A DNA stretch of 62,383 nucleotides, taken from the NCBI RefSeq assembly GCF_000442255.1, contig NZ_KE557281.1, forward strand, positions 186,622 through 249,004, read 5' to 3'. The DNA is from Salipiger mucosus DSM 16094 (lineage in GTDB: Bacteria; Pseudomonadota; Alphaproteobacteria; Rhodobacterales; Rhodobacteraceae). The translations under genes were made by a program, and so were the position numbers. Under the pieces are notes generated by a model. It did not search any database and had not been told where the DNA came from. It saw nothing but the letters and a program-made list of their open reading frames with translations. Below, one piece after another: positions 1 through 7,310 of this stretch (positions are counted from its first letter, which is position 1; every line of letters starts with the position of its first letter).

Positions 1-390
1 GATGGCCATCTGACGGACACGGAAAACCACGGCACGGCTCTGCTGGTCGGCAGACTTCGGTTCTACGAAACGCATGTGCGGCCGGGTGGCAGCCTCGGCA
101 ATCGCTTCGGCGTCAGCTGCATCGTTCTTCTGCCGCTTGACGTAGGGCGTGACATAGTGAGGCGAGATCATCTTTACGGTATGGCCCAGCCGCTCCATCT
201 CCCGCGCCCAGTAGTGTGCGCCTGGGCAGGCCTCCATCGCCACCGTGCAGGCCGGATGCGCAGCCATGAAGCGCTGGAACTGCGGACGCGTGAGCTTCCT
301 TCGGAATACAGGCTGCCCTTCCGCCGTGGCGCCGTGTAGCTGGAACACGTTCTTTGCCAGATCGATCCCGATCATAGTAACCTCTTCCAT
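1..390 (-). CDS. IS110-family transposase (DEDD), N-terminal part
   Basis: Reading from an ATG at 390 leftwards gives 130 open codons up to the window edge. The start IGIDLAKNVFQLHG is the signature of the IS110/IS1111 DEDD transposases (RuvC-like recombinases). The acidic residues of the DEDD set can be seen: D10 in IGIDLAK, E53 in MEACPG, and D90 and D93 in KNDAADAEA. The C-terminal serine domain lies outside the window, so completeness cannot be judged. Its insertion has truncated the coding sequence that resumes at 479. Confidence 0.9.
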   Translation of the reverse strand, partial: MEEVTMIGIDLAKNVFQLHGATAEGQPVFRRKLTRPQFQRFMAAHPACTVAMEACPGAHYWAREMERLGHTVKMISPHYVTPYVKRQKNDAADAEAIAEAATRPHMRFVEPKSADQQSRAVVFRVRQMAI

Positions 391-470
391 GGATGCCGTC
401 TCCTATTCTGTCTTGTGCTTTGACATCACAAGCATGGCACATCGCGATGCCGTTAGGGGAGCGCGGCATC
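1..470 (-). mobile_element. IS110-family element, partial (window edge)
   Basis: The element runs off the left edge; only the transposase 5' part and its upstream end are present. The outer boundary is somewhere between about 440 and 480, because host-like coding sequence resumes at 479. A hairpin (GATGCCG at 446-452, CGGCATC at 464-470) sits at this end. The N-terminus resembles the IS1111 subgroup. In that subgroup the guide (bridge) RNA is expected at the other end, outside this window. No target duplication can be judged. Confidence 0.7.
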
Positions 471-478
471 CACCCCAT

Positions 479-724
479 CTTCTCAAGGCGGCCCGGAAGA
501 CCGGGATCGAAAAGAAGGTGCGCGCCGCCGGCCTTGACTTCTTTGCCCTCAGCCCGCGCTGGGCGAAAGACTGCAGTACCTCGAAGACAAAACACGACGT
601 CGCTTTCTGGCTCAATCCCCGGGAACAGAATATCCACAACTACGGTATCTTCACCGTCGAGGACCTGGAAGCCTGGACGAAGGGCAAGGGCCGGGTCATG
701 GCCAAAGCAAAGGAGGCTGCGTGA
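479..724 (+). pseudogene. 3' remnant of a duplicated orphan gene cut by the IS110 element
   Basis: About 80 codons remain open into the IS end without a start codon or ribosome site. The sequence matches the C-terminal third of the next gene: AARKTGIEKKVRAAGLDFFA against AAEATGIHARLEEAGLGYHA, then FWLNPRE against FFLNPRD, and FTVEDLEAWT against FTVEDLIAWT. It is therefore the tail of a tandem paralogue whose front was displaced by the IS. Its stop overlaps the next start by four bases (GTGA), so the two genes were translationally coupled before the insertion. Function unknown. Confidence 0.65.
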
Positions 725-1623
725 AGCAAGCGTACACGGATGTCGGGCTGATCGAGCAGGATGGCGAGATCTTCGGCCTCAACCTCGGATGGGATTCTAC
801 CGCGGAGCACGAGTTCGGCCTTCGTGGGCTGAAGAACGCCCTGCGTCTCGAAACACGCGATGTCGGCAATTTCAGGATCGATCTGCCCAAGAAATGGCGG
901 CGGACGGATGCTGGCGTCGGGAAGCGCATGGTGACAGCATCCCGAGAAGGAGTCGAGTTCCAGTCCCGGCTGAAGAACTTCGGCAAGGCGACCAAGACCC
1001 TTCCGGCCGAGACCCGCCTGGCACTGGTTTCCGGTGGCTGCGCACAGCTCCTTGAAAGCTGCATGACGCGGAAAAAGACGTCCTACGCGACGCCCATGCC
1101 GCTCGAATACCGTGTCGACGGTGAGCGTGTCCGCGAGCCGATGGCAACGTCCTGGGCGGAAAACGGCTTCGTCATCCGGGCCTTCGGGGACCGCGAGCGG
1201 GCTTTCCTCAAGGAGCTTCACGAGGCGATGCTGGATGGGGATCTTGCTGTCGGACTGTCCGGCCAGCAAGCTTTCGGAGGGAGTGGCCTCACGCTCGTGA
1301 TCGTGTCGAAGATGCCGGAAGAGATCGGAGATCTCGTCCTCGAGCAAGACATCGCGGAGAAACAGCTCCAGGCTGCGGCGGAGGCAACAGGTATCCACGC
1401 CAGGCTTGAAGAGGCAGGTCTCGGCTACCATGCCCTGGCTCCCGAGTGGACCAATTTCTTCAAGGGTGAGAGCACGATGACATCGGAGTATCCCGTGGTT
1501 TTCTTCCTGAACCCGCGTGATCAGCAGAAGAACGGCCACGGGTGGTTCACGGTCGAAGACCTGATCGCCTGGACGGAGGGAGCAGGTCCTGTGCTGAAAT
1601 CGGAAGACGCCCTGGCTCCGTAA
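721..1623 (+). CDS. Orphan protein, intact copy of a tandem duplicate
   Basis: 300-residue protein starting with GTG at 721, overlapping the stop of the truncated paralogue by four bases; there is no independent ribosome site, as expected for coupled translation. No signal peptide or membrane segment is visible. The C-terminal third (about residues 215-290, with FFLNPRD and FTVEDLIAWTEGAG) is the part shared with the disrupted upstream copy. The family was not recognised. Because the IS removed the upstream promoter-proximal region, expression may now depend on outward transcription from the IS. A terminator follows directly. Confidence 0.65.
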   Translation: MKQAYTDVGLIEQDGEIFGLNLGWDSTAEHEFGLRGLKNALRLETRDVGNFRIDLPKKWRRTDAGVGKRMVTASREGVEFQSRLKNFGKATKTLPAETRLALVSGGCAQLLESCMTRKKTSYATPMPLEYRVDGERVREPMATSWAENGFVIRAFGDRERAFLKELHEAMLDGDLAVGLSGQQAFGGSGLTLVIVSKMPEEIGDLVLEQDIAEKQLQAAAEATGIHARLEEAGLGYHALAPEWTNFFKGESTMTSEYPVVFFLNPRDQQKNGHGWFTVEDLIAWTEGAGPVLKSEDALAP

Positions 1624-1629
1624 GGCTGC

Positions 1630-1671
1630 GCCCGCGTTCCATTGCAGTCACAAGGAGCGTGGGCGTTTTTA
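1630..1671 (+). terminator. Rho-independent terminator
   Basis: GCCCGCGTTCC (1630-1640) pairs with GGAGCGTGGGC (1654-1664) with G-U wobbles and is followed by GTTTTTA. It lies seven bases after the stop of the 721-1623 gene. Confidence 0.7.
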
Positions 1672-1772
1672 TTTCGAGGTGATCGAAGTCTTCATGTCTC
1701 TCCAACGCGCGTCTCGGCTCGCGCCCTTGCACGACAACTCATGAATAAATAAAGAATAACGCCATTGCATTG

Positions 1773-1802
1773 TTGACACCGCCCACTCAATTGAAGCATA
1801 GT
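1773..1802 (+). promoter_or_regulatory. Candidate sigma-70 promoter
   Basis: A perfect TTGACA (1773-1778) is followed after 17-18 bases by GCATAG/CATAGT (1796-1802), in an AT-richer gap between a terminator and the next gene run. The -10 is weak. Position and the -35 are the only support. Confidence 0.35.
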
Positions 1803-1911
1803 TACCCGAGATAGAGCGGTGATCTGATGGCCTGCGCAGCCTATTCAAGGCGCGCCCAGGAAGCATCGGCAAGATCAGCCCGACTCGTTGGACAGCAATG
1901 GAGGGAAGTAC

Positions 1912-2445
1912 GTGGCACAGCGCAGGAAGAACGAGAACGTTCTGGACCAGGAACTTGCATATCGGATGCGGTTCTTCATGAACACAGCGGCCCGCGAGTT
2001 CGAAGAGTTCACTGAATTCGAAGAGCTGATGGCCATGGAGGCCAGAGAAGCTTTTTTCGACTGGGCTGAGGACGAAAAAGTTGCCATTCCGAAACGCCTC
2101 GAACGAAAACTCGCCATCGCGTTTCGCGCTCTGGCTGCCGGCGTGTCTGTCGGAATTCATAATCGCTGTGCCAATGGGAAGATGGCTCCTCTTCCGGACG
2201 AGCGAAGCCGCGAAAATCGCCATATCCCCAGAGGTTTTGAGTGCAAGATGCGATCTCTTGGCGTCGATGATCCCGATGAAATGTACGAGATCTTGGAAGA
2301 AGACGGCAGTTTTTTCATGAGCGATCTCGAGATCAAGGCGCTGAAATCCCATCTCGACGAAGCTCTTCTCGAGATGGAGGCTGAAAACGGACATCGTACC
2401 CGTGAGACTGGCATGGCCGACTTCCAGCCCGTCCTCCAAACGTGA
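1912..2445 (+). CDS. Orphan acidic protein, 177 aa
   Basis: A GTG at 1912 is chosen because GGAGGGA (1900-1906) is correctly spaced; the frame is open slightly further upstream to a TTG at 1888 without a ribosome site. The protein is rich in Glu/Asp and Phe (EFEEFTEFEELMAMEAREAF, then FFMSDLEIKALKSHLDEALL) and looks mostly alpha-helical and cytosolic. No family recognised. The stop falls in a short gap before the next membrane protein gene, so the two are likely co-transcribed from the promoter near 1773. Confidence 0.55.
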   Translation: MAQRRKNENVLDQELAYRMRFFMNTAAREFEEFTEFEELMAMEAREAFFDWAEDEKVAIPKRLERKLAIAFRALAAGVSVGIHNRCANGKMAPLPDERSRENRHIPRGFECKMRSLGVDDPDEMYEILEEDGSFFMSDLEIKALKSHLDEALLEMEAENGHRTRETGMADFQPVLQT

Positions 2446-2504
2446 GATTCCGAGTGTCGGTCCATTCCGCGGATCGACACTTTTCAAACTCCAAGGATAG
2501 CTGG

Positions 2505-2849
2505 ATGTTTACCGAACAGGACCCGAACGTTTCTCTGATGCGTGTCAAGCAACGTGGCTCATCCGGTGCTGATGTTGTTGTCGACAAGGATGGTCTGCGG
2601 GTCCTTGTCGGCGTGATCGTTCGTGCGGGTTTCATGGCTGGCGGCGCGATTTTCTTGGGTGGGCTACTCGTTTTGGGTGTTCTTCTGAGTGGTTTGCCAC
2701 GGGATGACACCGATGGTCCCGTTCAGCGCTCCGGCCTGACCCTGCACACGGATTGTGGCACAGGTGTCCAGTATCTCTCGAGGGACGGCTATCTCGTGCC
2801 GCGCCGCGATGCGGACGGCAACATCGTGACCACGCAGGAAGGCTGCTGA
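2505..2849 (+). CDS. Small single-pass membrane protein, 114 aa
   Basis: The ATG at 2505 has AAGGA at 2493-2497 and is preferred over a GTG at 2442 that overlaps the previous stop. A short N-terminal cytosolic part is followed by one long hydrophobic stretch (about residues 45-75, including GAIFLGGLLVLGVLLSG). The roughly 45-residue tail contains a conserved-looking DCGTGVQYLSRDGYLVPR segment and a terminal Cys. This suggests a single-pass inner-membrane protein with a small periplasmic domain that may hold a disulphide. No family recognised. Confidence 0.5.
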   Translation: MFTEQDPNVSLMRVKQRGSSGADVVVDKDGLRVLVGVIVRAGFMAGGAIFLGGLLVLGVLLSGLPRDDTDGPVQRSGLTLHTDCGTGVQYLSRDGYLVPRRDADGNIVTTQEGC

Positions 2850-2945
2850 GCAGGTCTTCCCTGACTCACACAAAAAAGCAATCTCACAGAGTGGATTGCA
2901 CAGTGATCTTCACGTTGAAGACGAAGAAAGCCAAAGGAGCATGGG

Positions 2946-3158
2946 ATGAGCTACGACGTTCAGAAAGTCCACCGCGAGACCGGGACGAAGGAAGTCGACG
3001 ACGAGGATCGCGATATCGAGGATCTCGAGCAAGCCTTGGAAGTCGCCCGGGATGCCCGCCAGTGGACGGATGGAGCCTTCGATATCGTCGTTGTCAGCGA
3101 TCAGGGCGACGAGGTCTACGAGATCGAGGGCGACGCGCCGGCCCCATCCGGGCCCTGA
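2946..3158 (+). CDS. Small acidic orphan protein, 70 aa
   Basis: AAAGGAG lies just before the ATG at 2946. The product is strongly acidic (VDDEDRDIEDLEQALEVARD) with a predicted helix followed by a beta-like FDIVVVSDQGDEVYEIEG and a Pro-rich end. It is the first of four close-spaced short acidic genes (2946-4883) that look like one operon. Function unknown. Confidence 0.5.
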   Translation: MSYDVQKVHRETGTKEVDDEDRDIEDLEQALEVARDARQWTDGAFDIVVVSDQGDEVYEIEGDAPAPSGP

Positions 3159-3185
3159 TGGCAATAGGACAATAAGGAGACCGAC

Positions 3186-3827
3186 ATGGACGAAAAATCA
3201 TACTTCATCATCGATGTGGAGCGCCTGGTTCCACTCGAAGACGTAGATCCGGATGACCTCTCCACCGACGGAGGCCGGGCCGCCTGCGAAGGAAAGTTCG
3301 TCATCCAGCTGAAAGACCCCGAGGGCAGCCCCGAAGACCTGTCGGAACGGGCCCTCGATATTTTCCACGAAAACGTCGGGATCGCGGTTCTGGAGCACTT
3401 CGAAATCACGCCTCGTTCCGCAAACGCCGCCGAGGTCGAGGGCCTCGGAGAAGGCGACGTCGTCGAGGTCTTCGAGGGCAGCGGGGAGATCGCCGCCGCA
3501 GATCGGACCCGGATCGATATGATCGTGGAGGTAACGGCTGCCGTCGATTTCGATGAACTGCCCGAGCACGAGGTCGGTTCAGATGGAGCGCCTCTCAAGG
3601 ACGGCTCTTACCGGATCACCGTCACGGACTATCTCGAGGACCAGCTTCTGGATCAGACCATGGAGCTCTTCCACGGTATGGTCGAACTCGAAAATCTCGA
3701 GGACTACACGTTCGTCGCTCGGGCGGCGGCGAAATCCGAGACCGAGGACTCACCGGTCGCCTTTCGTCGGGATCTCGGTATCCAGAGTGCCTATGGGCTC
3801 CAATCGACGGCCGGTTTCAAGCCGTGA
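3186..3827 (+). CDS. Acidic orphan protein with internal repeats, 213 aa
   Basis: AAGGAG precedes the ATG at 3186, 27 bases after the previous stop. Two related units are visible: FVIQLKDPEGSPEDLSERAL followed by DIFHENVGIAVLEHFEITPR, and YRITVTDYLEDQLLDQTMEL followed by FHGMVELENLEDYTFVARA. Each gives a beta strand, a helix ending in LFH/IFH and another strand. The protein is very acidic and lacks a signal peptide. The repeat suggests a duplicated alpha/beta domain; family not recognised. Confidence 0.5.
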   Translation: MDEKSYFIIDVERLVPLEDVDPDDLSTDGGRAACEGKFVIQLKDPEGSPEDLSERALDIFHENVGIAVLEHFEITPRSANAAEVEGLGEGDVVEVFEGSGEIAAADRTRIDMIVEVTAAVDFDELPEHEVGSDGAPLKDGSYRITVTDYLEDQLLDQTMELFHGMVELENLEDYTFVARAAAKSETEDSPVAFRRDLGIQSAYGLQSTAGFKP

Positions 3828-3881
3828 ACCTCCGCTGACCGCGAGATCCTGATTTTTTTCAGAACACCGAAAGGTTTTTTC

Positions 3882-4400
3882 ATGAACGAGCAGCGTTTCG
3901 TCCTCGAGGTCTTCGCGCATACCGACTCCATGGGAGAGGTTTCCGAGACAACCTGCATTGAGACGGAAGATCTCGAAGCCTTTGTGGAGGCGATCTTCGA
4001 AAAGCTCGAGGACGCCGTTTCGGCGCGTCAACACGCTGATCACTGCCGCCAGCGGCTTCACGAGACACTGGGAGAAGACAGGGCTCGTCGGAAGGAACTC
4101 GTCGCAAGCGGCCCCGGCAAGGTGGCGATGCAGGAATACCAAAGAGCGATGTCGGATGACCTTGTCTTGACCTATCCCAATCTCGTGGTGCAGGGCCGCT
4201 TCCTGACCGCCATCGCGGAAGCCCTGGAGACGGAAGAAGATGGCGTCGTCATGCTGGCTAAACTCGACGAGTGGTTCGAGTACAGTCGCAAGACGAGCTT
4301 TCTCATGGCCACCCGGAACTTCCCGGACCGTGACCCCCACCCGGGCATCGATCTGCGGAAAGCCTGGCAGAAGCGACAAGCCGCCTCGCCGGCCCCGTGA
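3882..4400 (+). CDS. Orphan protein, first of a tandem paralogue pair
   Basis: 172 residues from an ATG at 3882 behind AAAGG. It shares layout and motifs with the next gene: an N-terminal RFVLEVFAHTDSMGEVSETT strand region, a central helix, L-x-E/D-WF near residue 130, and a C-terminal GIDLRKAW before a Pro-rich tail. Both end in Ala/Thr-Pro. The pair is a local duplication. Cytosolic, function unknown. Confidence 0.55.
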   Translation: MNEQRFVLEVFAHTDSMGEVSETTCIETEDLEAFVEAIFEKLEDAVSARQHADHCRQRLHETLGEDRARRKELVASGPGKVAMQEYQRAMSDDLVLTYPNLVVQGRFLTAIAEALETEEDGVVMLAKLDEWFEYSRKTSFLMATRNFPDRDPHPGIDLRKAWQKRQAASPAP

Positions 4401-4415
4401 GGAAAAGGAGTAATC

Positions 4416-4883
4416 ATGATCGACCGGCCTGACGACGCCCAGCGCTTCGTGATTTCCATGCGGGTCTGCAGGGAAGAGATCGGCGTCTCGACCGAAGCTG
4501 TCTGCATTGCGGCGCCTTCGGCCGATGAGCTGGTGTCCGCGATGTTGGATGAGATCGATGCCGGCATCGAGGCGCGCGAAGCAGTGAAGTCGCGCAGCGA
4601 GGCCATGATGGATACCCCGGGAAAAGAGGCAACCGAGGCCTATCTGCAGGCGGTCCACGCCCCTCGATACAGGGAGCTCCCTGGTGTCTTCGTTCTCGGA
4701 CACCACATTCCGGAAATCCTCGACATTTTCGAGGACGAGAACTGCGATGCGATGCTGATGACGCTCGAGGACTGGTTCGACGCCGACCAGTCACATCGCA
4801 TGCGCTCGAAGCCCAAAAATCCGGGTACCGGCATTGATCTCAAGGCCGCCTGGCTTGACCGGATGACCAGGCCGACACCCTGA
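4416..4883 (+). CDS. Orphan protein, second of a tandem paralogue pair
   Basis: 155 residues; AAAGGAG lies six bases before the ATG at 4416, 15 bases after the previous stop. It aligns with the preceding protein over its length: RFVISMRVCREEIGVSTEAV at the start, LEDWFDAD near residue 128, and GIDLKAAWLDRM near the end. No catalytic motif was recognised. A strong hairpin terminator 75 bases downstream ends this gene run. Confidence 0.55.
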   Translation: MIDRPDDAQRFVISMRVCREEIGVSTEAVCIAAPSADELVSAMLDEIDAGIEAREAVKSRSEAMMDTPGKEATEAYLQAVHAPRYRELPGVFVLGHHIPEILDIFEDENCDAMLMTLEDWFDADQSHRMRSKPKNPGTGIDLKAAWLDRMTRPTP

Positions 4884-4956
4884 AGTCATGTCACTGCCAG
4901 GACACTTGCATTGGCGCCGCGGTCAGCAGGAGAGCTGCGGAGAAGAGGGGAAATGA

Positions 4957-4984
4957 AAAAACCCGCCGCGGTGCGACGGGTTTT
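4957..4984. terminator. Bidirectional hairpin terminator
   Basis: AAAAACCCGCCGC (4957-4969) and GCGACGGGTTTT (4973-4984) form a stem with one C-A mismatch and a GGT loop. A-tracts and T-tracts on opposite sides mean it could work in both directions. It closes the 2.9-4.9 kb gene run. Confidence 0.75.
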
Positions 4985-5071
4985 GACTTTCTGGCCACCT
5001 TGAGGGGAGGCATAGTACCCGCGTTCTCAAGGCTCATACCAAGTAACTAGCACCGAAAGTTCAGATAGTCA

Positions 5072-5737
5072 ATGCACCCACCGTTTACAAATGACCAAGA
5101 ACACCATCTCCCGAATATACTTTCGGCGCCTAGGTTTGCGACCTACCTTCGGTCAGCCGGCAATGACAGAACGCGTGCCCTCAATCTATACCAATGGAAC
5201 CTTCAGGTCTCGGCTGCACTGATGGTTCCACTGCATGTACTTGAAGTATCGCTTCGAAATGCTGTGGTAGAAGCCATCGAGATGATACACGGAGGGACGT
5301 GGCCATGGACACAGGGCTTCACACGATCTTTGCCTTCCCCCGGTCAGCCCGTATATAATCCCAAGCGGGATCTTTTGAGATGCGCGGATCGACACCCCAC
5401 AGCAGGAAAGGTCGTTGCTGAACTCAAATTTGCATTTTGGGAGAGCATGCTGACAAAGAGGCACCAGAATAGGCTATGGGATTCACAGTTTTTCAATGTG
5501 TTTCCAGATTGTCCACGCGGTGTCACATCTGACCAGAGACGTTCTGATCTGAGGGCCGATATTGAAGAGATCAGGAAGCTCAGGAACCGCATTGCACATC
5601 ACGAGCCAATCTTTCCACGAGTACTTCAAGACGACTTTGACCGTATCTTGCGTTGCATCCATTGGCGGAACGCCGCAGCCGCTGCCTGGGTGGGCGATAT
5701 CGAAACGGTACAGGCCTTTCTTCCACTGCGTCCCTAG
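5072..5737 (+). CDS. Abi-like protein with HEPN RNase motif
   Basis: 221 residues. The pattern LEVSLRNAVVEAI near the start, KVVAELKFAFWESML in the middle, and IRKLRNRIAHHEPIF near residue 185 is typical of proteins annotated as Abi family. In the HEPN superfamily R-x4-6-H is the RNase active site, and RNRIAHH fits it. Members act in phage abortive infection or as toxins cleaving RNA; that role here is inference. It is monocistronic, lies after a terminator, has no visible antitoxin next to it, and is more AT-rich than its neighbours, suggesting recent transfer. The ribosome site is weak. Confidence 0.65.
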   Translation: MHPPFTNDQEHHLPNILSAPRFATYLRSAGNDRTRALNLYQWNLQVSAALMVPLHVLEVSLRNAVVEAIEMIHGGTWPWTQGFTRSLPSPGQPVYNPKRDLLRCADRHPTAGKVVAELKFAFWESMLTKRHQNRLWDSQFFNVFPDCPRGVTSDQRRSDLRADIEEIRKLRNRIAHHEPIFPRVLQDDFDRILRCIHWRNAAAAAWVGDIETVQAFLPLRP

Positions 5738-5885
5738 TCTGACCACGGCGGACTTGGCTTCGGATCCTGAAAATCCAAAGCCGACCTGTTGCGTACGCGG
5801 CCGCTCATCTGCACAATGATCCCCGAATTTTTCGACTTCGAAATCTTCATGTGCATAGTTCGGGTTCGTTTTCAGGAATTTTCGC

Positions 5886-7310
5886 GTGACGGCTGACACT
5901 GTAAAAATCGGGACGCCGAAGGACCAGGCGCACTACCCGCTGACCGTCGCCAGGGTCTTCGTTCGCGATGGGGATGTCGTCTCATCCGGTGACCCTCTGG
6001 CCGAGTTGAGAACAGCCTCGGATCGTTCCGTGAACATGCGCAGTCCGGTGGATGGGCTCGTTCAGGGCGTGATGACGTACCCTGGCGCCGTGGTCGAGAA
6101 GAGAACGGCCATCCTGTTCCTCTCGCCCTCTCCTGCCCAGGAAGATGGCGAGGAAGAAACTCCCAAGGAGGCGCAGGCCGAGGCCACAGAGCGCACAGAG
6201 GCCGCATCCGAACAGGATGGCGATCCCGAGCAAAAAGACACGGCCTCTACGCCGGACGCCCGCGCCCTGATGGGGCCGAGCTCGCCGAAGGCCTATCCCG
6301 TGACCGTTCTGCGAACGCTCGTTCGGAACGGGGATACCGTCAGGAAGGGGGATCTGCTCGCCAAGCTGGAGTTGTCGGACGGCCGTCAGGTCGGGATGCG
6401 GGCCCGGTTCGATGCCATCGTTCACGGCGTGATGTGTACCGATGGCTTTGTCATGCAGGCGCGCCAGCCGTTCATCTACGTCTCCGAGATCGAGGCGGTA
6501 GACGCGAAAGCGGCCGAAGAGCCCAGCGCGCGTGAGGCATCCTCTCAGTCTTCTCAGGCGGCCGAGGCGCCCCCAAAGGAAGACCCGGTCCAGAAGCCGG
6601 AACCGGGCCCGCAGACCTCGGAGAAGACTGCGCCGAAAGAGGACGTCAAACCACGAAAGGCTCCCGAACCGGAGAAGCCCGCCGCCCAACGGCCTCAGCC
6701 GGCTCAGGAGACGGTGTCTCCAGCGTCTTCGGAGCCCGTGACCGAGCCGGCGCGGGAGACAGCGAAGAAATCAGGAAGTTCGCGACACGCCCCTCCTCGG
6801 TCGAGGCCGCAATCCGAAAAGACTGTCAGGACATCGGATCCGGACTCTGAAGCCCTCTGGGGACTCAGCGGCGCCGTCTTGGCGGCGATTGTGATTGCGA
6901 CCGGGACGACCTGGTTCGCGGGCCATTTCAAGATGGTGGGATCTCCGCTGGCCACCGTGGCCCTGGTGACCGCGGCCGCCTGGGCGTTGACGTTGTACAT
7001 CTCCTACCGGATCTACCGGAAATCCGAACTGATGCCGGTCGTTGTCGCCGCGGCCTTCATGTTCCTGGTTTCCGGAACCTTCGTGAACGTGGTCATGACG
7101 CCTTTCGAGGTGATGTCGCCTCAGCTCGCGGCGATGATCAGTGGTCGGGACCGGTCTCCGGAGGTGTCGCGAACCAGCCGGGCCGAGGTGGATGAGGAGG
7201 TCGCCTGGCCGCAGGACCGTTTGCGGCCGCTGGACATTTTCAGGACGGGGCCGACACCGCGTCCGAGCCGTCAGCAAAGCGCAGATTTCAAGGACTGGGT
7301 TGAAGGATGA
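5886..7310 (+). CDS. Membrane protein with two biotinyl/lipoyl-like domains
   Basis: 474 residues from GTG at 5886. Two repeated domains (about residues 10-80 and 135-205) show the biotinyl/lipoyl-like pattern: VFVRDGDVVSSGDPLAEL with SPVDGLVQGVM, and TLVRNGDTVRKGDLLAKL with RFDAIVHGVM. The acceptor Lys of true biotinyl/lipoyl domains is not in the expected hairpin, so they are probably unmodified binding folds like those in HlyD-type adaptors. A long Pro/Glu/Lys-rich linker (about 210-320) follows, then three hydrophobic helices (about 325-405) and a polar tail. Its last four bases overlap the next start (ATGA), coupling it to a secreted protein. Role unknown; an envelope assembly is a guess. 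Confidence 0.5.
   Translation: MTADTVKIGTPKDQAHYPLTVARVFVRDGDVVSSGDPLAELRTASDRSVNMRSPVDGLVQGVMTYPGAVVEKRTAILFLSPSPAQEDGEEETPKEAQAEATERTEAASEQDGDPEQKDTASTPDARALMGPSSPKAYPVTVLRTLVRNGDTVRKGDLLAKLELSDGRQVGMRARFDAIVHGVMCTDGFVMQARQPFIYVSEIEAVDAKAAEEPSAREASSQSSQAAEAPPKEDPVQKPEPGPQTSEKTAPKEDVKPRKAPEPEKPAAQRPQPAQETVSPASSEPVTEPARETAKKSGSSRHAPPRSRPQSEKTVRTSDPDSEALWGLSGAVLAAIVIATGTTWFAGHFKMVGSPLATVALVTAAAWALTLYISYRIYRKSELMPVVVAAAFMFLVSGTFVNVVMTPFEVMSPQLAAMISGRDRSPEVSRTSRAEVDEEVAWPQDRLRPLDIFRTGPTPRPSRQQSADFKDWVEG

Noticed and set aside
391-470. Bridge RNA of the IS110 element in this end
   Set aside because: The transposase looks like the IS1111 subgroup, where the RNA is encoded at the opposite end; the sequence here is too short and not convincing.
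640-1539. Long open frame (299 codons) on the minus strand
   Set aside because: It is antisense to the 721-1623 gene, lacks a ribosome site and has no family resemblance; typical GC-rich shadow.
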